Assembly: GCF_900475285.1 (NCBI RefSeq)
Contig: NZ_LS483370.1
Location: forward strand, 2,990,001 to 3,054,000
Source of the DNA: Pseudomonas taetrolens
GTDB taxonomy: Bacteria; Pseudomonadota; Gammaproteobacteria; Pseudomonadales; Pseudomonadaceae
DNA length: 64,000 bases
Reading direction: 5' to 3'
Shown here: one piece after another, positions 26,398-35,611 of the stretch
Numbering within the stretch: the stretch's first letter is position 1
Layout of the letters: the number at the start of each line of letters is the position of its first letter
Translations under genes and position numbers: made by a program
The notes under the pieces: model-generated
What the model saw: the letters and a program-made list of their open reading frames with translations, nothing else
The model's database searches: none
Told to the model about the DNA's origin: nothing

Positions 26398-28572
26398 TCA
26401 GAAGCTGTACTTGGCGGTCAGCAGCAGGTTGCGGGGACTGCCGTAGGTGTCGCCCCCATACTTCACGGAGTTGGAGATGGACGAGTAGTACTCGCGGTCG
26501 AAAATGTTGTTGGCGTTGAGCTGCAGGTCCAGGTGCTGGCTGACCCGATAACCGGCCATCAGGTCGGTTGTGGCGTAGGCACCCTGCTTGAGCCGGTAGT
26601 GGCTGCCATCGAGCAGTTCGACGTCGTTGTACATGCGGCTCTGCCAGGAAATGTTGCCGCCGATACGCAGTTTTTCCAGCGGGCCCTGGAAGTGATAGAC
26701 CGTGGACATCTTGAACATGTGCTCTGGCGTGTCAGTGTCAAAGCGCTGGTTCTCGTTTTGCGGGTTGGCGGCATCCTTGAGGGTGTGCACACGGGCGTAG
26801 GTATAGCCACCGCCTACCTGCCAGTTCTCGGTCAAGGCGCCTTGCAGTTCGAAGTCGATACCCTGGCTGCGAATCTCACCGGAGGCCTCATAGCAGGAAG
26901 ACTGCGGGCAGTCCGGTACGAACACCTGCACGGCGCGATTTTCCTGGTCGATGCGGAACAGCGCCAGGCTCGCATTCAGCCCGCCGTCGAAGTACTCACC
27001 CTTGATGCCCACTTCGTAGTTCTTGCCAATAATCGGCTTGACCGGCGTCGCGGAAATGTCCTTGGAGCTCTGCGGGGTGAAGATATCGCTGTAACTGGCG
27101 TAGACCGAGTGATGATCGTCCAGATCGTAGATCAGGCCTGCGTAGCGGGTGACGTTACGGGTGACCTTGTAGTCGCCTTCGGCATCCCGGTTATCGTATT
27201 CATACCAGTCCAGGCGTCCGCCGAGGATCAACTTCAACGGGTCGGCCAGGCTCAGGCGAGTGGTCATGTACAAACCTTCCTGAGTGGTCACTTCGCGGAC
27301 ATTGCCCGTGTGCACGAAGTCCGGTTTGCCAGCATTGATCGGCCAGTTGGTGTCGTACGGGGCGTAGTCGCGGGTGTCCATGTCGTAGATGCGCTTGCTG
27401 GCCCCCACCACCAGTTCATGGGTACGCCCGAATGCTTCGAAAGGACCACTGGCAAACGCATCCAGGCCAGCCTGGTTTTCATCGTAAGCAGACTGATAGA
27501 CCGTGCGGGCCAGTGTGTTGTCGACCCAGCGCGACTGGTAAGAGCCGGTGAACAGCGCGTTCTGTTCGGCGTAATTGGCGTTGAGCTGAAGCTGCCAGCC
27601 ATTGGCGAGATAATGACGGAGCTCGGCAAAAACCGTGTTGATCTCCTGGTCCTTGTTCTCCCAGTCAGTGCCGGGATTGTACGAACGCGGCAGGTCCAGA
27701 TGATGGCCATCCAGGCCGATCATCGAAGCGCCCCAGAAGTAATTGGTCTTGTCCTTCTGGTGCGAAAAACCCAGGGTCAGAGTGGTGTCATCGCTGAGGT
27801 CGGCTTCGGTGACCGCATAGAACAGACCGTGCTGCTCTTCTGCCCCATCGACAAAGCTGTTGGCGTCACGATAAGACGTCACGACCCGGCCACGCAGGGT
27901 GCCATTGTCATTGAGCGGGCTGGAGGCGTCGAGTTCGCCGCGGTAGTCGTCCCAGCTTCCGGCGGCTCCGGTCAGGGTGACTTTCTGCTCGGCCAGTGGC
28001 CGTTTGCGCACCAGGTTGATGGCCGCCGAAGGGTTGCCTGCACCGGTCACCAGGCCTGTGGCGCCGCGCACTACCTCAACCCTGTCGAACATCGCCAGGT
28101 TCGGCTGGGCGCCGACAATCGCGCCTTGGTAGCCGCTCGGGATACCGTCGTACATCAGGTTGTCGATGTCGAAACCGCGGGCCGAGTATTTCTGTCGGCC
28201 CGGTCCGCTGGAAAAATCGAGAAACAACCCAGGGGTAGCCTTCACCACGTCGTTGATGTCAGTCATTGCCAGATCGTCCATGCGCTGACGCGTAATGACG
28301 GTGACGGCCTGTGGCGTTTCGCGCATCGTCATCGGCAGCTTGGTCGCCGTCGACATTGAGCCAGTGGTGTAGGAACTGGAACCTTCGGTAGTGCTGCCCA
28401 GTTGAGTGCTGGTGACTTCAGTGGCGCCCAGTTCCAAAGTCGTCGACCCGGTTTTCTCCTGCCCTGCACTGCTGTCTTCAGCCAAGGCCGGCGTCAGAGT
28501 AGCCATGCAAATGGCCACGGCCAAAAGATCACGCGAAGGGTTGAAAAAACGCAGCGGTGTGACGCACGACAT
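26398..28572 (-). CDS. TonB-dependent siderophore receptor
   Basis: A 724-residue outer-membrane receptor. It has a signal peptide (about residues 1-31), a TonB box-like ELGATEVTS near residue 48, a plug domain (PQAVTVITRQRMDDL, GFDIDNLMYDGIP, RVEVVRGATGLVTGAGNPSAAINLVRKRP) and a beta-barrel ending in the expected aromatic residue (LLLTAKYSF). The plug motifs place it with ferric hydroxamate/pyoverdine receptors such as FpvA and FoxA. It lacks the N-terminal signalling (STN) domain, and no sigma/anti-sigma pair is adjacent. A Fur box lies just upstream. Confidence 0.92.
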   Translation of the reverse strand: MSCVTPLRFFNPSRDLLAVAICMATLTPALAEDSSAGQEKTGSTTLELGATEVTSTQLGSTTEGSSSYTTGSMSTATKLPMTMRETPQAVTVITRQRMDDLAMTDINDVVKATPGLFLDFSSGPGRQKYSARGFDIDNLMYDGIPSGYQGAIVGAQPNLAMFDRVEVVRGATGLVTGAGNPSAAINLVRKRPLAEQKVTLTGAAGSWDDYRGELDASSPLNDNGTLRGRVVTSYRDANSFVDGAEEQHGLFYAVTEADLSDDTTLTLGFSHQKDKTNYFWGASMIGLDGHHLDLPRSYNPGTDWENKDQEINTVFAELRHYLANGWQLQLNANYAEQNALFTGSYQSRWVDNTLARTVYQSAYDENQAGLDAFASGPFEAFGRTHELVVGASKRIYDMDTRDYAPYDTNWPINAGKPDFVHTGNVREVTTQEGLYMTTRLSLADPLKLILGGRLDWYEYDNRDAEGDYKVTRNVTRYAGLIYDLDDHHSVYASYSDIFTPQSSKDISATPVKPIIGKNYEVGIKGEYFDGGLNASLALFRIDQENRAVQVFVPDCPQSSCYEASGEIRSQGIDFELQGALTENWQVGGGYTYARVHTLKDAANPQNENQRFDTDTPEHMFKMSTVYHFQGPLEKLRIGGNISWQSRMYNDVELLDGSHYRLKQGAYATTDLMAGYRVSQHLDLQLNANNIFDREYYSSISNSVKYGGDTYGSPRNLLLTAKYSF

Positions 28573-28602
28573 AGGTGAGATCCCGATATTGTTAATATAT
28601 AG

Positions 28603-28625
28603 ACATAATGATTATGCGAATCATT
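28603..28625 (-). promoter_or_regulatory. Fur box upstream of the siderophore receptor
   Basis: The stretch ATAATGATTAT followed by GCGAATCATTA (28604-28625) matches the GATAAT-based Fur consensus in alternating orientation, about 30 bases before the receptor start. This predicts repression of the receptor in iron-rich cells. Called by eye against the 19-bp consensus. Confidence 0.65.
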
Positions 28626-28772
28626 AACAATTATTGTCTCAGGATTTGTTGCCGTGAAAAAGCGCGGTATGCAAAAAAGCTGTGATCAGGGGGAGAAGCG
28701 TCGAGGGCGCTGCAGCGATTTCATCGCTAAAGCGCCACAGATTTTCGCTGAAAACTCACACAAGCGAGCCGT

Positions 28773-30065
28773 TTAAAAGGTCGCTTTGATCTGTAAGCCC
28801 ACGGCCAATGCGTTGCCTCTTTTTTTGCCGGAGAACGCACCAGGCTCAATGTAATACTGCAGGTCAGGACGCAGCAGCAGCCAAGGGGTGACCTGCGCAC
28901 CATAGTTAAGCTCAATCATCTGCTCGCCATTGTCGAGGTTGGCGATCATCTCGGATTCGCCGAAGCTGGTCGCCGCCGCTTCTTGTACATCCCGCGTACG
29001 CGAGTTGAGTACGGCTCGGCCGTAACCAAAGGAAATGCTGTCATGCGGGCGGCTGGCAAAAGGCTTTTGCTTGACCAACCCTACCGAGTACCAGCGGCGC
29101 ATTGGCGAGGTGGCGGCGTTGCTGGTGGCCGCCTGGCCGAACAGACGCAGCACGCTTTCAGGGTCTTGCTCATCCCTCCAGATTGCCTGGTCCATCAACA
29201 CGTAGGCCCCGGTGCGGTTGCTGCTTTTTTCTGTGCTGCCAATTTTTGGCGAGTCAGAGCTGTCGTAGTACCAGCCGACCTTGTATTGGCCATTGAGAAA
29301 GGCGCTGTTATTGAAGATGGCTTCCAGCGGCAGAATGGCCCCGGTGGAGTCGTGGCTGGGCATGGAAAACGCTTCGGAGGGAAGGCTGTTGTGCTCCGGG
29401 TTGACCTGGAATACCGCGGTTTGCAGCGTCAGTGAATCGTTGACGTCGTAACGCAACTCTCCACCCCAGTGAGCCGTCGGGTAGTTGCCCCACCCGCTGC
29501 CGCTGGACATGGTCAATGGGTGCGCACAAAAGCCGGCGCTCACAAAGTTGGTCAGGATCGGCATGCCACCAAAATCGGTGCCCATCACCATGTAACCGAT
29601 TTTGGCAGACACGTCCGCAGAAAACAGATTGCGCTGGTAACTGAACTCGGTCAGTCGCGTGTATTCGCCACCGTAGTTTTCTTGCGCAGACAGGCGGTTG
29701 CCGAGCAAGTCTTCCGTGGCGCTATGGCCGCGACGGTCGTTAACCAGAATTTGCACAAATCCGGCGTCCGGGGTGTCGAGCAATTTACTCAGATCAAACC
29801 TGGCACCCACGCGTATTTGTTGCGCGTAACGCGTACCGCGCTTGATCCCGCCATGCAGGTTGGAAATCGTTTCAGAGCTGTAGTCACCGGTCAGCGTGAT
29901 GCCCTTGTCAGCCAGTTTTTGGCGCTCACCGCCCCAATCGCCAGTAAGTGTCGAACGACTCATCAGATCGGATGAGTCAGCCAGTGCTGAGGACGGGCTC
30001 AAGATACACAGCGACAAACCGCTGCACAGGCTGGTGGTCAGCAGCGCGCGGAAAGATAAAAACAT
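28773..30065 (-). CDS. oprB: OprB-family carbohydrate porin
   Basis: A 430-residue outer-membrane porin with signal peptide (about 1-29, ending ALA-D). The family motif LTGDWGGERQKLADKGITL opens the mature part and the chain ends with an aromatic residue (LQIKATF). OprB admits glucose and other sugars to the periplasm. It is divergent from gcd, a frequent pairing in pseudomonads: the porin supplies glucose to the periplasmic dehydrogenase. Confidence 0.85.
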   Translation of the reverse strand: MFLSFRALLTTSLCSGLSLCILSPSSALADSSDLMSRSTLTGDWGGERQKLADKGITLTGDYSSETISNLHGGIKRGTRYAQQIRVGARFDLSKLLDTPDAGFVQILVNDRRGHSATEDLLGNRLSAQENYGGEYTRLTEFSYQRNLFSADVSAKIGYMVMGTDFGGMPILTNFVSAGFCAHPLTMSSGSGWGNYPTAHWGGELRYDVNDSLTLQTAVFQVNPEHNSLPSEAFSMPSHDSTGAILPLEAIFNNSAFLNGQYKVGWYYDSSDSPKIGSTEKSSNRTGAYVLMDQAIWRDEQDPESVLRLFGQAATSNAATSPMRRWYSVGLVKQKPFASRPHDSISFGYGRAVLNSRTRDVQEAAATSFGESEMIANLDNGEQMIELNYGAQVTPWLLLRPDLQYYIEPGAFSGKKRGNALAVGLQIKATF

Positions 30066-30895
30066 TGGGGAGTGCTCCGTTGCAAAAAATGTTGGTGCAG
30101 CGCTCAGCTACACGCTGGCAGGAAACTGGCCAGCTCTTGCTTTTCTGGCCTGATACCGTCGTGAGAACTGCAGTGTCAGCACCTGATCCCGGGCCGAGCT
30201 GGTCCCTCCTTGGGTGTACAAGGGGGTGTCCATGATCGGGCTTCTGACGGGATTGCAGGTGCTCGAAGCCGTTCGGATCCTCGCCTCACACGACTAACAG
30301 GGCCTGAAAGTAACAGGGCTGATGAATGTCGTCCGGTGGGAGCCGTAAGGCTAAGTTTATGCCGATGTTTTTTTGGATAAATCCAGGGAATTGATAAACA
30401 TTGTTGGTGAGCCAGTAACAATCCGGCGGCCATCTCGGGGCCCTGGCTTCCAAAAATGGTGATCGCCTGATCTCAAAACCCCTTGCTTTTGAGATCACCT
30501 TGACGTCGAGTCAAGTGAAAACATGAAGAGGTCAGCAAACCCAGCGCCGCTCTGGATTATTACTATTTCACCAACAATGTTTCTCAAACCTTCGGATTTA
30601 TCCAGCCCCCCCCCCGTATAAACTAACTCTGCGTCTCCAGCCCAACCTCGGAACGTCGAGCCAGCAGTGCACAGACAAACACCTCCTCCACGTTTCTTAG
30701 AGCCTTCAGCGTATCCATTGCGACTGCAGCCTCCTGCTGAGCTGATCTCCAATGCTCGCTTGCTGCCGGCACGACAGCAGCCAGGATTCCGACACGTGCC
30801 ATGCCCAGCCCATTACGGCTCGAACTGAACATTCGATCCAGCTGTTCGCACACCGTGCGGGCAGTTTTGTATTCACCCACAGAGCATTCACGAAA
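30066..30895. other. oprB-gcd intergenic region with hairpin and C10 tract
   Basis: An unusually long gap (830 bases) between divergent genes. It holds a perfect 10-bp hairpin, GATCTCAAAA (30469-30478) and its complement (30487-30496), and a run of ten C (30606-30615). Open frames at 30495-30752 and 30623-30919 on the minus strand show no family resemblance, and the latter overlaps the gcd start. I see no convincing gene and no clear HexR or GltR site. It may carry a regulatory RNA or the relic of a gene. Confidence 0.5.
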
Positions 30896-33334
30896 ATGAC
30901 GAATGACAAACCATCTCAAACTGCAAGACGCTCAATGAGTACTATCGCGAGGGTGCTGTTTTCCCTGTTTGTATTTGCCGTGGCACTGGCTTTGATTTAT
31001 GGCGGGATCAAACTGGTGGCGCTGGGCGGGTCAAGTTATTACTTGATCGCGGGCCTGGCTTATCTGGTTCTGGCAGCGCTCTTTCTGTTGCGCAAGCGCA
31101 TTGGTCTCACGCTCTCCGTTGCCATATTCCTTGCAACCTGTGCCTGGGCCTTTTATGAAGTGGGTCAGTTCAGCTATTGGGAACTGCTGCCACGCCTGGT
31201 CATTCCGGCCATCATCCTGACACTCAGTCTGTGGGTCGGCGCCGCGTTGCCGGACACGTCCCTGAGCACCCGGCGCGTCGCTAACCGGTTCGGATTTGCC
31301 GTATTCCTGGCGCTGGTCGCGACATTCATCGCTGCGTTCTACCCCCACGGCGGGATCTCGAACCCGATCGCCGCCACTGACGCACCCAAGGCCGAAGAGC
31401 CCTCCAACGCCCCTGAAAACTGGGAGTTCTTTGGGCGTAATGCCTCGGGAACACGGTTTGCTCCTTACACCCAAATCACCCCGGACAACGTCAAGGACCT
31501 GCAGGTTGCCTGGACCTACAGAACAGGCCGCCGCACCACGGGTGCCGGCGCGGGTGTAGACGAAAACACGCCGTTGCAGATCGGCAACGTTCTGTACTCG
31601 TGCACACCGGAGAACCTGATTACCGCCCTGGACGGTGATACCGGGACCCTGCTCTGGAAATTCGATCCCAAAGCCAAAAGCGAAGAGCACGTGACTTGCC
31701 GCGGCGTGGGCTATTACGACATCGATAAAGACGACAGCCTGAGCGCTGAGGTCAAGGCGTCATATAGCAATGAACAGCAGTGCCGCCAGCGTATTCTGGT
31801 GTCGTCTGTAGATGCCCGTTTGTTTGCGCTTGATGCGCATACCGGCACCCTGTGCCCGAGCTTTGGTGACAACGGTTATGTCGATCTCAAAAAAGGCATG
31901 GGCCCGACTGAAAACAGCAAGCGCTATCACCCGACCTCACTGCCGGTTGTCATGGGCCACCTTACCGTGGTCGGTGGCTGGGTACGGGACATTGTGGCGG
32001 GCGAACCTTCCGGTGCCGTGCGCGCATTCGACGTTCTGACAGGTGCGTTGGTGTGGGCCTGGGACGTCGGTGCTCCAGAGGGCAAGAACACAGCGGCAGA
32101 CGATCATCAGTTCGCTCTGGAGACGCCTAACGTCTGGACAATTCCGACCTACGATAAAGAGTTGAATCTGGTCTACCTGCCTACGGGCAATGGCCCGCCC
32201 GATTACTGGGGTGGTGATCGCAACCAGGTTAAAGAGAAGTTTGGCACGGCCGTCGTTGCAGTCGATGCATCAACCGGTAAAGCCAAATGGGTGTATCAGA
32301 TCGTTCACCACGACGTCTGGGACTATGACCTGCCTTCGCAGCCTGTCCTCTATGACATCAAAAACGCCCAGGGCGAAAAGACGCCGGTCTTGATCCAGAC
32401 CAGCAAGACCGGCAACATCTTTGTGCTCGATCGTCGTACCGGCAAGCCGGTTACAGAAGTTGAAGAACGCGCGGTTCCTACCTCTCCAGCCGCAGAAGGC
32501 GAGCACCTGTCGCCTACCCAACCGTTCTCGGTCGGGATGCCGACCATTGGTGTCGACCCGCTGACCGAAAAGTCGATGTGGGGCGTGACGACTTTCGACC
32601 AACTGTATTGCCGGATCATGTTCAAAGACTCCGTCTACCTGGGTCCCTTTACACCGCCAAGTGAAAAACCGTACATCGAATGGCCTGGCTTGCTGGGCGG
32701 TATGAACTGGGGTGGCATCTCCATCGACGAAAACACCGGCATGATGTTCGTCAATGACATGCGTATGCCGCTGCGGATGTCACTGGTCAAGAAGGAAGAC
32801 ACCAAGAAGTTCAACGTGTCGACCGATGAAGTCCCGGGTTTCATGGGAACCATTCGCCCACAAGTCGCCGGTATCTATGGCGGTGTGAAAATCGACATTC
32901 TGCAGTCGCCACTGGGCGTACCGTGCAACACGCCACCCTTCGGCAGCATGAGCGCCATTGACCTCAACACCCAGAAACTGGTCTGGCAGGTTCCATTGGG
33001 CACCGTCCAGGACACCGGCCCACTGGGGATCAAAACGCACATGCCAATCCCGCTGGGCATGCCAACACTGGGTGGCCCGACCTCAACGGCATCTGGTCTG
33101 GTGTTCTTCGCCGGCACCCAGGACTACTACCTGCGAGCGCTGGATTCAGCCACCGGCAAAGAAGTCTGGAAAGCCCGCCTGCCGGTTGGTGCGGTTGCAG
33201 CCCCGCTGATCTACAAATCCCCCACTACCGGGAAGCAATACGTGGTCATCTCCGCAGGTGGCATGAGCCACTCGCCTGATGTCGGTGACTACATCATTGC
33301 CTACGCATTGCCCGACAGCATCACCCAGAAATAA
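30896..33334 (+). CDS. gcd: membrane PQQ-dependent glucose dehydrogenase
   Basis: An 812-residue quinoprotein. Residues 15-145 form five membrane helices (VLFSLFVFAVALALIYGG and following), and the rest is a periplasmic eight-bladed PQQ propeller with repeated tryptophan-docking segments (WEFFGRNASGTRFAPYTQI, GTLLWKFDPK, VVHHDVWDYDLPSQPVLYD-like). It oxidises glucose to gluconolactone in the periplasm and passes electrons to ubiquinone. ATG 30935 (MSTIARVL) is an equally possible start, and neither has a strong ribosome site. A textbook terminator follows. Confidence 0.92.
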   Translation: MTNDKPSQTARRSMSTIARVLFSLFVFAVALALIYGGIKLVALGGSSYYLIAGLAYLVLAALFLLRKRIGLTLSVAIFLATCAWAFYEVGQFSYWELLPRLVIPAIILTLSLWVGAALPDTSLSTRRVANRFGFAVFLALVATFIAAFYPHGGISNPIAATDAPKAEEPSNAPENWEFFGRNASGTRFAPYTQITPDNVKDLQVAWTYRTGRRTTGAGAGVDENTPLQIGNVLYSCTPENLITALDGDTGTLLWKFDPKAKSEEHVTCRGVGYYDIDKDDSLSAEVKASYSNEQQCRQRILVSSVDARLFALDAHTGTLCPSFGDNGYVDLKKGMGPTENSKRYHPTSLPVVMGHLTVVGGWVRDIVAGEPSGAVRAFDVLTGALVWAWDVGAPEGKNTAADDHQFALETPNVWTIPTYDKELNLVYLPTGNGPPDYWGGDRNQVKEKFGTAVVAVDASTGKAKWVYQIVHHDVWDYDLPSQPVLYDIKNAQGEKTPVLIQTSKTGNIFVLDRRTGKPVTEVEERAVPTSPAAEGEHLSPTQPFSVGMPTIGVDPLTEKSMWGVTTFDQLYCRIMFKDSVYLGPFTPPSEKPYIEWPGLLGGMNWGGISIDENTGMMFVNDMRMPLRMSLVKKEDTKKFNVSTDEVPGFMGTIRPQVAGIYGGVKIDILQSPLGVPCNTPPFGSMSAIDLNTQKLVWQVPLGTVQDTGPLGIKTHMPIPLGMPTLGGPTSTASGLVFFAGTQDYYLRALDSATGKEVWKARLPVGAVAAPLIYKSPTTGKQYVVISAGGMSHSPDVGDYIIAYALPDSITQK

Positions 33335-33360
33335 CGCCTTGATTGACGTTAACTGAAATG

Positions 33361-33392
33361 GCCCGCCTGCTCCCCAGCAGGCGGGCTTTTTT
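33361..33392 (+). terminator. rho-independent terminator of gcd
   Basis: GCCCGCCTGCT (33361-33371), loop CCCC, exact complement (33376-33386) and six T (33387-33392). An 11-bp perfect stem with a T tract, 27 bases after the gcd stop. Confidence 0.95.
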
Positions 33393-33425
33393 GTGCCCGC
33401 CACGCGCCAGGCAAACTCGGCAGGT

Positions 33426-34316
33426 CTATTGCGGCCATTGTTCTAGCAGTATTGAGACGAACTTCTCTGCCGCCGGGGAGAGCGATGCCCCCCGACGGTA
33501 AACCAGTCCCAGCGACCGGTTCACCACCGGCTCTATCAACGGGACACTGACCAGGGTCGGGTGATCCCCCGCAGGCATTGCCAGGCTTGGCATTGCTGAT
33601 ACACCCAGCCCGGCTTCCACCAGCCCCAGAGAAGTAGACAAGTGCTGCACCTCGTAGAACCACTGTGGACGCCAGCTCAAACCTGACAAGGCGTGATCCA
33701 GCAGCATGCGGTTCCCGCTCAGGCGACCGACACCGATAAGCCGATAATCGCTGAGCTCAGACCAGGTGACTGAACTGCGCCCGGCCAGTTCGTGATCACG
33801 CCGACAGGCCAGGACAAAAGGTTCTATGACCAGTGGCACAAACTCAATGTCCGGATGCTGCCCACTCATCATGTTGATGCCAAAATCGGCCTCTCCACGC
33901 AGCACGGCTTCAAGCCCTTCATTCGCACTCAAGTCCAGCAAACGGATGCGGATTTTAGGGTAGCGCTCGTTATAGAGACGAATCACTGAGGGCAAGAAGT
34001 AGAAAGCAGCTGTGGGTATGCACGCCAAAGTCACCCTGCCGATCTGGCGCTCGGCCAGTTCGCGGATATTGAGAATCGACTCATCGAAATCGTCCAGTAA
34101 CCGGCGTGCTTTGGGCAGAAAGTCCCGGCCTACACTCGTCAGGCTCACCTTGCGGGTGGTGCGATCAAGCAATGCCGTGCCCAACCCCTCCTCCAGCTTT
34201 TTGATTCGGCGGCTCAACGCCGGCTGAGAAAGATGCAGTGCATCTGCAGCTTCGTGAAAGCTGCCAAGTTCGGCGATCTTTACGAAAGATCGGATGTCGT
34301 TCAGCTCATAATCCAT
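33426..34316 (-). CDS. LysR-family regulator of the carboxylate cluster
   Basis: A 296-residue LysR regulator with HTH SFHEAADALHLSQPALSRRI (residues about 16-35). The frame starts at 34334, but ATG 34316 (MDYELNDIRSF) gives the family N-terminus. It is divergent from the PrpF/GalD-family gene with 165 bases between and probably controls the whole downstream series through the OprD-type porin. In P. putida a LysR protein (GalR) controls galD, which supports the pairing but not the pathway. Confidence 0.87.
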   Translation of the reverse strand: MDYELNDIRSFVKIAELGSFHEAADALHLSQPALSRRIKKLEEGLGTALLDRTTRKVSLTSVGRDFLPKARRLLDDFDESILNIRELAERQIGRVTLACIPTAAFYFLPSVIRLYNERYPKIRIRLLDLSANEGLEAVLRGEADFGINMMSGQHPDIEFVPLVIEPFVLACRRDHELAGRSSVTWSELSDYRLIGVGRLSGNRMLLDHALSGLSWRPQWFYEVQHLSTSLGLVEAGLGVSAMPSLAMPAGDHPTLVSVPLIEPVVNRSLGLVYRRGASLSPAAEKFVSILLEQWPQ

Positions 34317-34481
34317 TTTTTGCCTCGTCAGCAAACCGGTTCAGATCAACCTCAGGCGCATATTTATCATGCGCAAAACGCAATAATGCCTCAAATCTTT
34401 GCATTGGAAACATCTTTAAAACATTGAGACTCTTGTTCCGCAAGCATCAATTACCTCGATTGATCAACAAGAGTCAGTGCA

Positions 34482-35564
34482 ATGCAAAGAATTCCCTGTG
34501 TGCTAATGCGCGGCGGTACCTCCAAAGGCCCGGTATTCCTGGCCTGGGATCTGCCTGCAGCTGTTCAAGACCGAGATGAGCTGCTGCTCAATCTGATGGG
34601 CTCAGGTCATGAACTGGAAATCGATGGCATTGGCGGTGGCAGCCCGCAAACCAGCAAGGTGGCAATCGTCAGCCCTTCGCTGCACCCGGATGCAGATGTT
34701 GATTATCTGTTCGTGCAAGTGATGGTTTCTCAGCGTCGGGTAGACAGCGCTCCCAACTGCGGCAACATGCTGTGTGCGGTCGGCCCCTTTGCTATCGAAC
34801 AGGGCCTGGTCAAGGCCAGACCCGGCGTAACCCGCGTACGGATTCGCAACTTGAACACAGGCACATTCGTCGATTCCGACGTGCAAACACCGGATGGCAA
34901 AGTCAGCTATGAGGGCGAAACCGCAATCGACGGTGTGCCCGGTACCGCGGCCCCGGTACAACTGACCTTTCTTGATGCGGCTGGCAGCAAGACCGGCAAG
35001 CTTTTCCCTACAGGCAACACACGGGATGTGATCGATGGCATTGCTGTCACCTGCATCGACATGGCAATGCCCATGCTGCTGGTTGAGGCAAGTCAATTAG
35101 GTAAACGGGGAGATGAAAGCCCCGCAGAACTGGATGCCGACAACGTGTTTCTGCAACGCCTTGAATCGTTGCGCCTTCAAGCGGGCATCGCAATGGGCCT
35201 GGGTGATGTCAGCGACAAAGTGATTCCTAAACCCGTTTTAGTGTCGCCGGCCAAAGCGGGCGGTACGATTCAGGTTCGCTACTTCATGCCCCACAACTGT
35301 CACCGCGCCCTTGCCATTACTGGCTCCATCGGTCTGGCCACTGCCTGCGTCATTGAAGGCAGCATTGTTGCGCACATGCTGGGAGACGTGAGCGTCCCGC
35401 GTCTCGACAAGGTGCGTATCGAGCACCCAAGCGGCGGGATTGATGTCGTATTGTCATACACCGGCGACAAGGGCGAGACCATCCAGGCCTCGGTGGTACG
35501 AACCGCACGCCGGCTTTTTTCCGGCTACGTCTACGCCACTGATTCTCAGAGACTGGCCGGGTAG
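34482..35564 (+). CDS. PrpF/GalD-family isomerase (4-oxalomesaconate tautomerase-like)
   Basis: A 360-residue protein of the PrpF family, with the near-universal opening RIPCVLMRGGTSKGPVFLAWDL (cut here to its known core), IDGIGGGSPQTSKVAIVSPS and APNCGNMLCAVGPFAIEQGL containing the catalytic Cys. The family includes 4-oxalomesaconate tautomerase (GalD, gallate pathway) and methylaconitate isomerase (PrpF). Sequence features and length resemble GalD most, but no other gallate genes are nearby. The neighbours are di-/tricarboxylate transporters, so it may isomerise an aconitate-like acid instead. Confidence 0.8.
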   Translation: MQRIPCVLMRGGTSKGPVFLAWDLPAAVQDRDELLLNLMGSGHELEIDGIGGGSPQTSKVAIVSPSLHPDADVDYLFVQVMVSQRRVDSAPNCGNMLCAVGPFAIEQGLVKARPGVTRVRIRNLNTGTFVDSDVQTPDGKVSYEGETAIDGVPGTAAPVQLTFLDAAGSKTGKLFPTGNTRDVIDGIAVTCIDMAMPMLLVEASQLGKRGDESPAELDADNVFLQRLESLRLQAGIAMGLGDVSDKVIPKPVLVSPAKAGGTIQVRYFMPHNCHRALAITGSIGLATACVIEGSIVAHMLGDVSVPRLDKVRIEHPSGGIDVVLSYTGDKGETIQASVVRTARRLFSGYVYATDSQRLAG

Positions 35565-35611
35565 ACTCCTGCAGTCGACGGCATTTTTTTGCATCAGCAC
35601 AATTCTAAAAA

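Noticed and set aside
26368..28359. 663-codon plus-strand frame opposite the siderophore receptor
   Set aside because: It is the antisense shadow of a GC-rich receptor gene; the receptor frame has full family motifs and a Fur box.
30623..30919. Minus-strand frame of 98 codons in the oprB-gcd gap
   Set aside because: No family pattern, no good ribosome site, overlaps the gcd start and is crossed by the C10 tract in the neighbouring frame.
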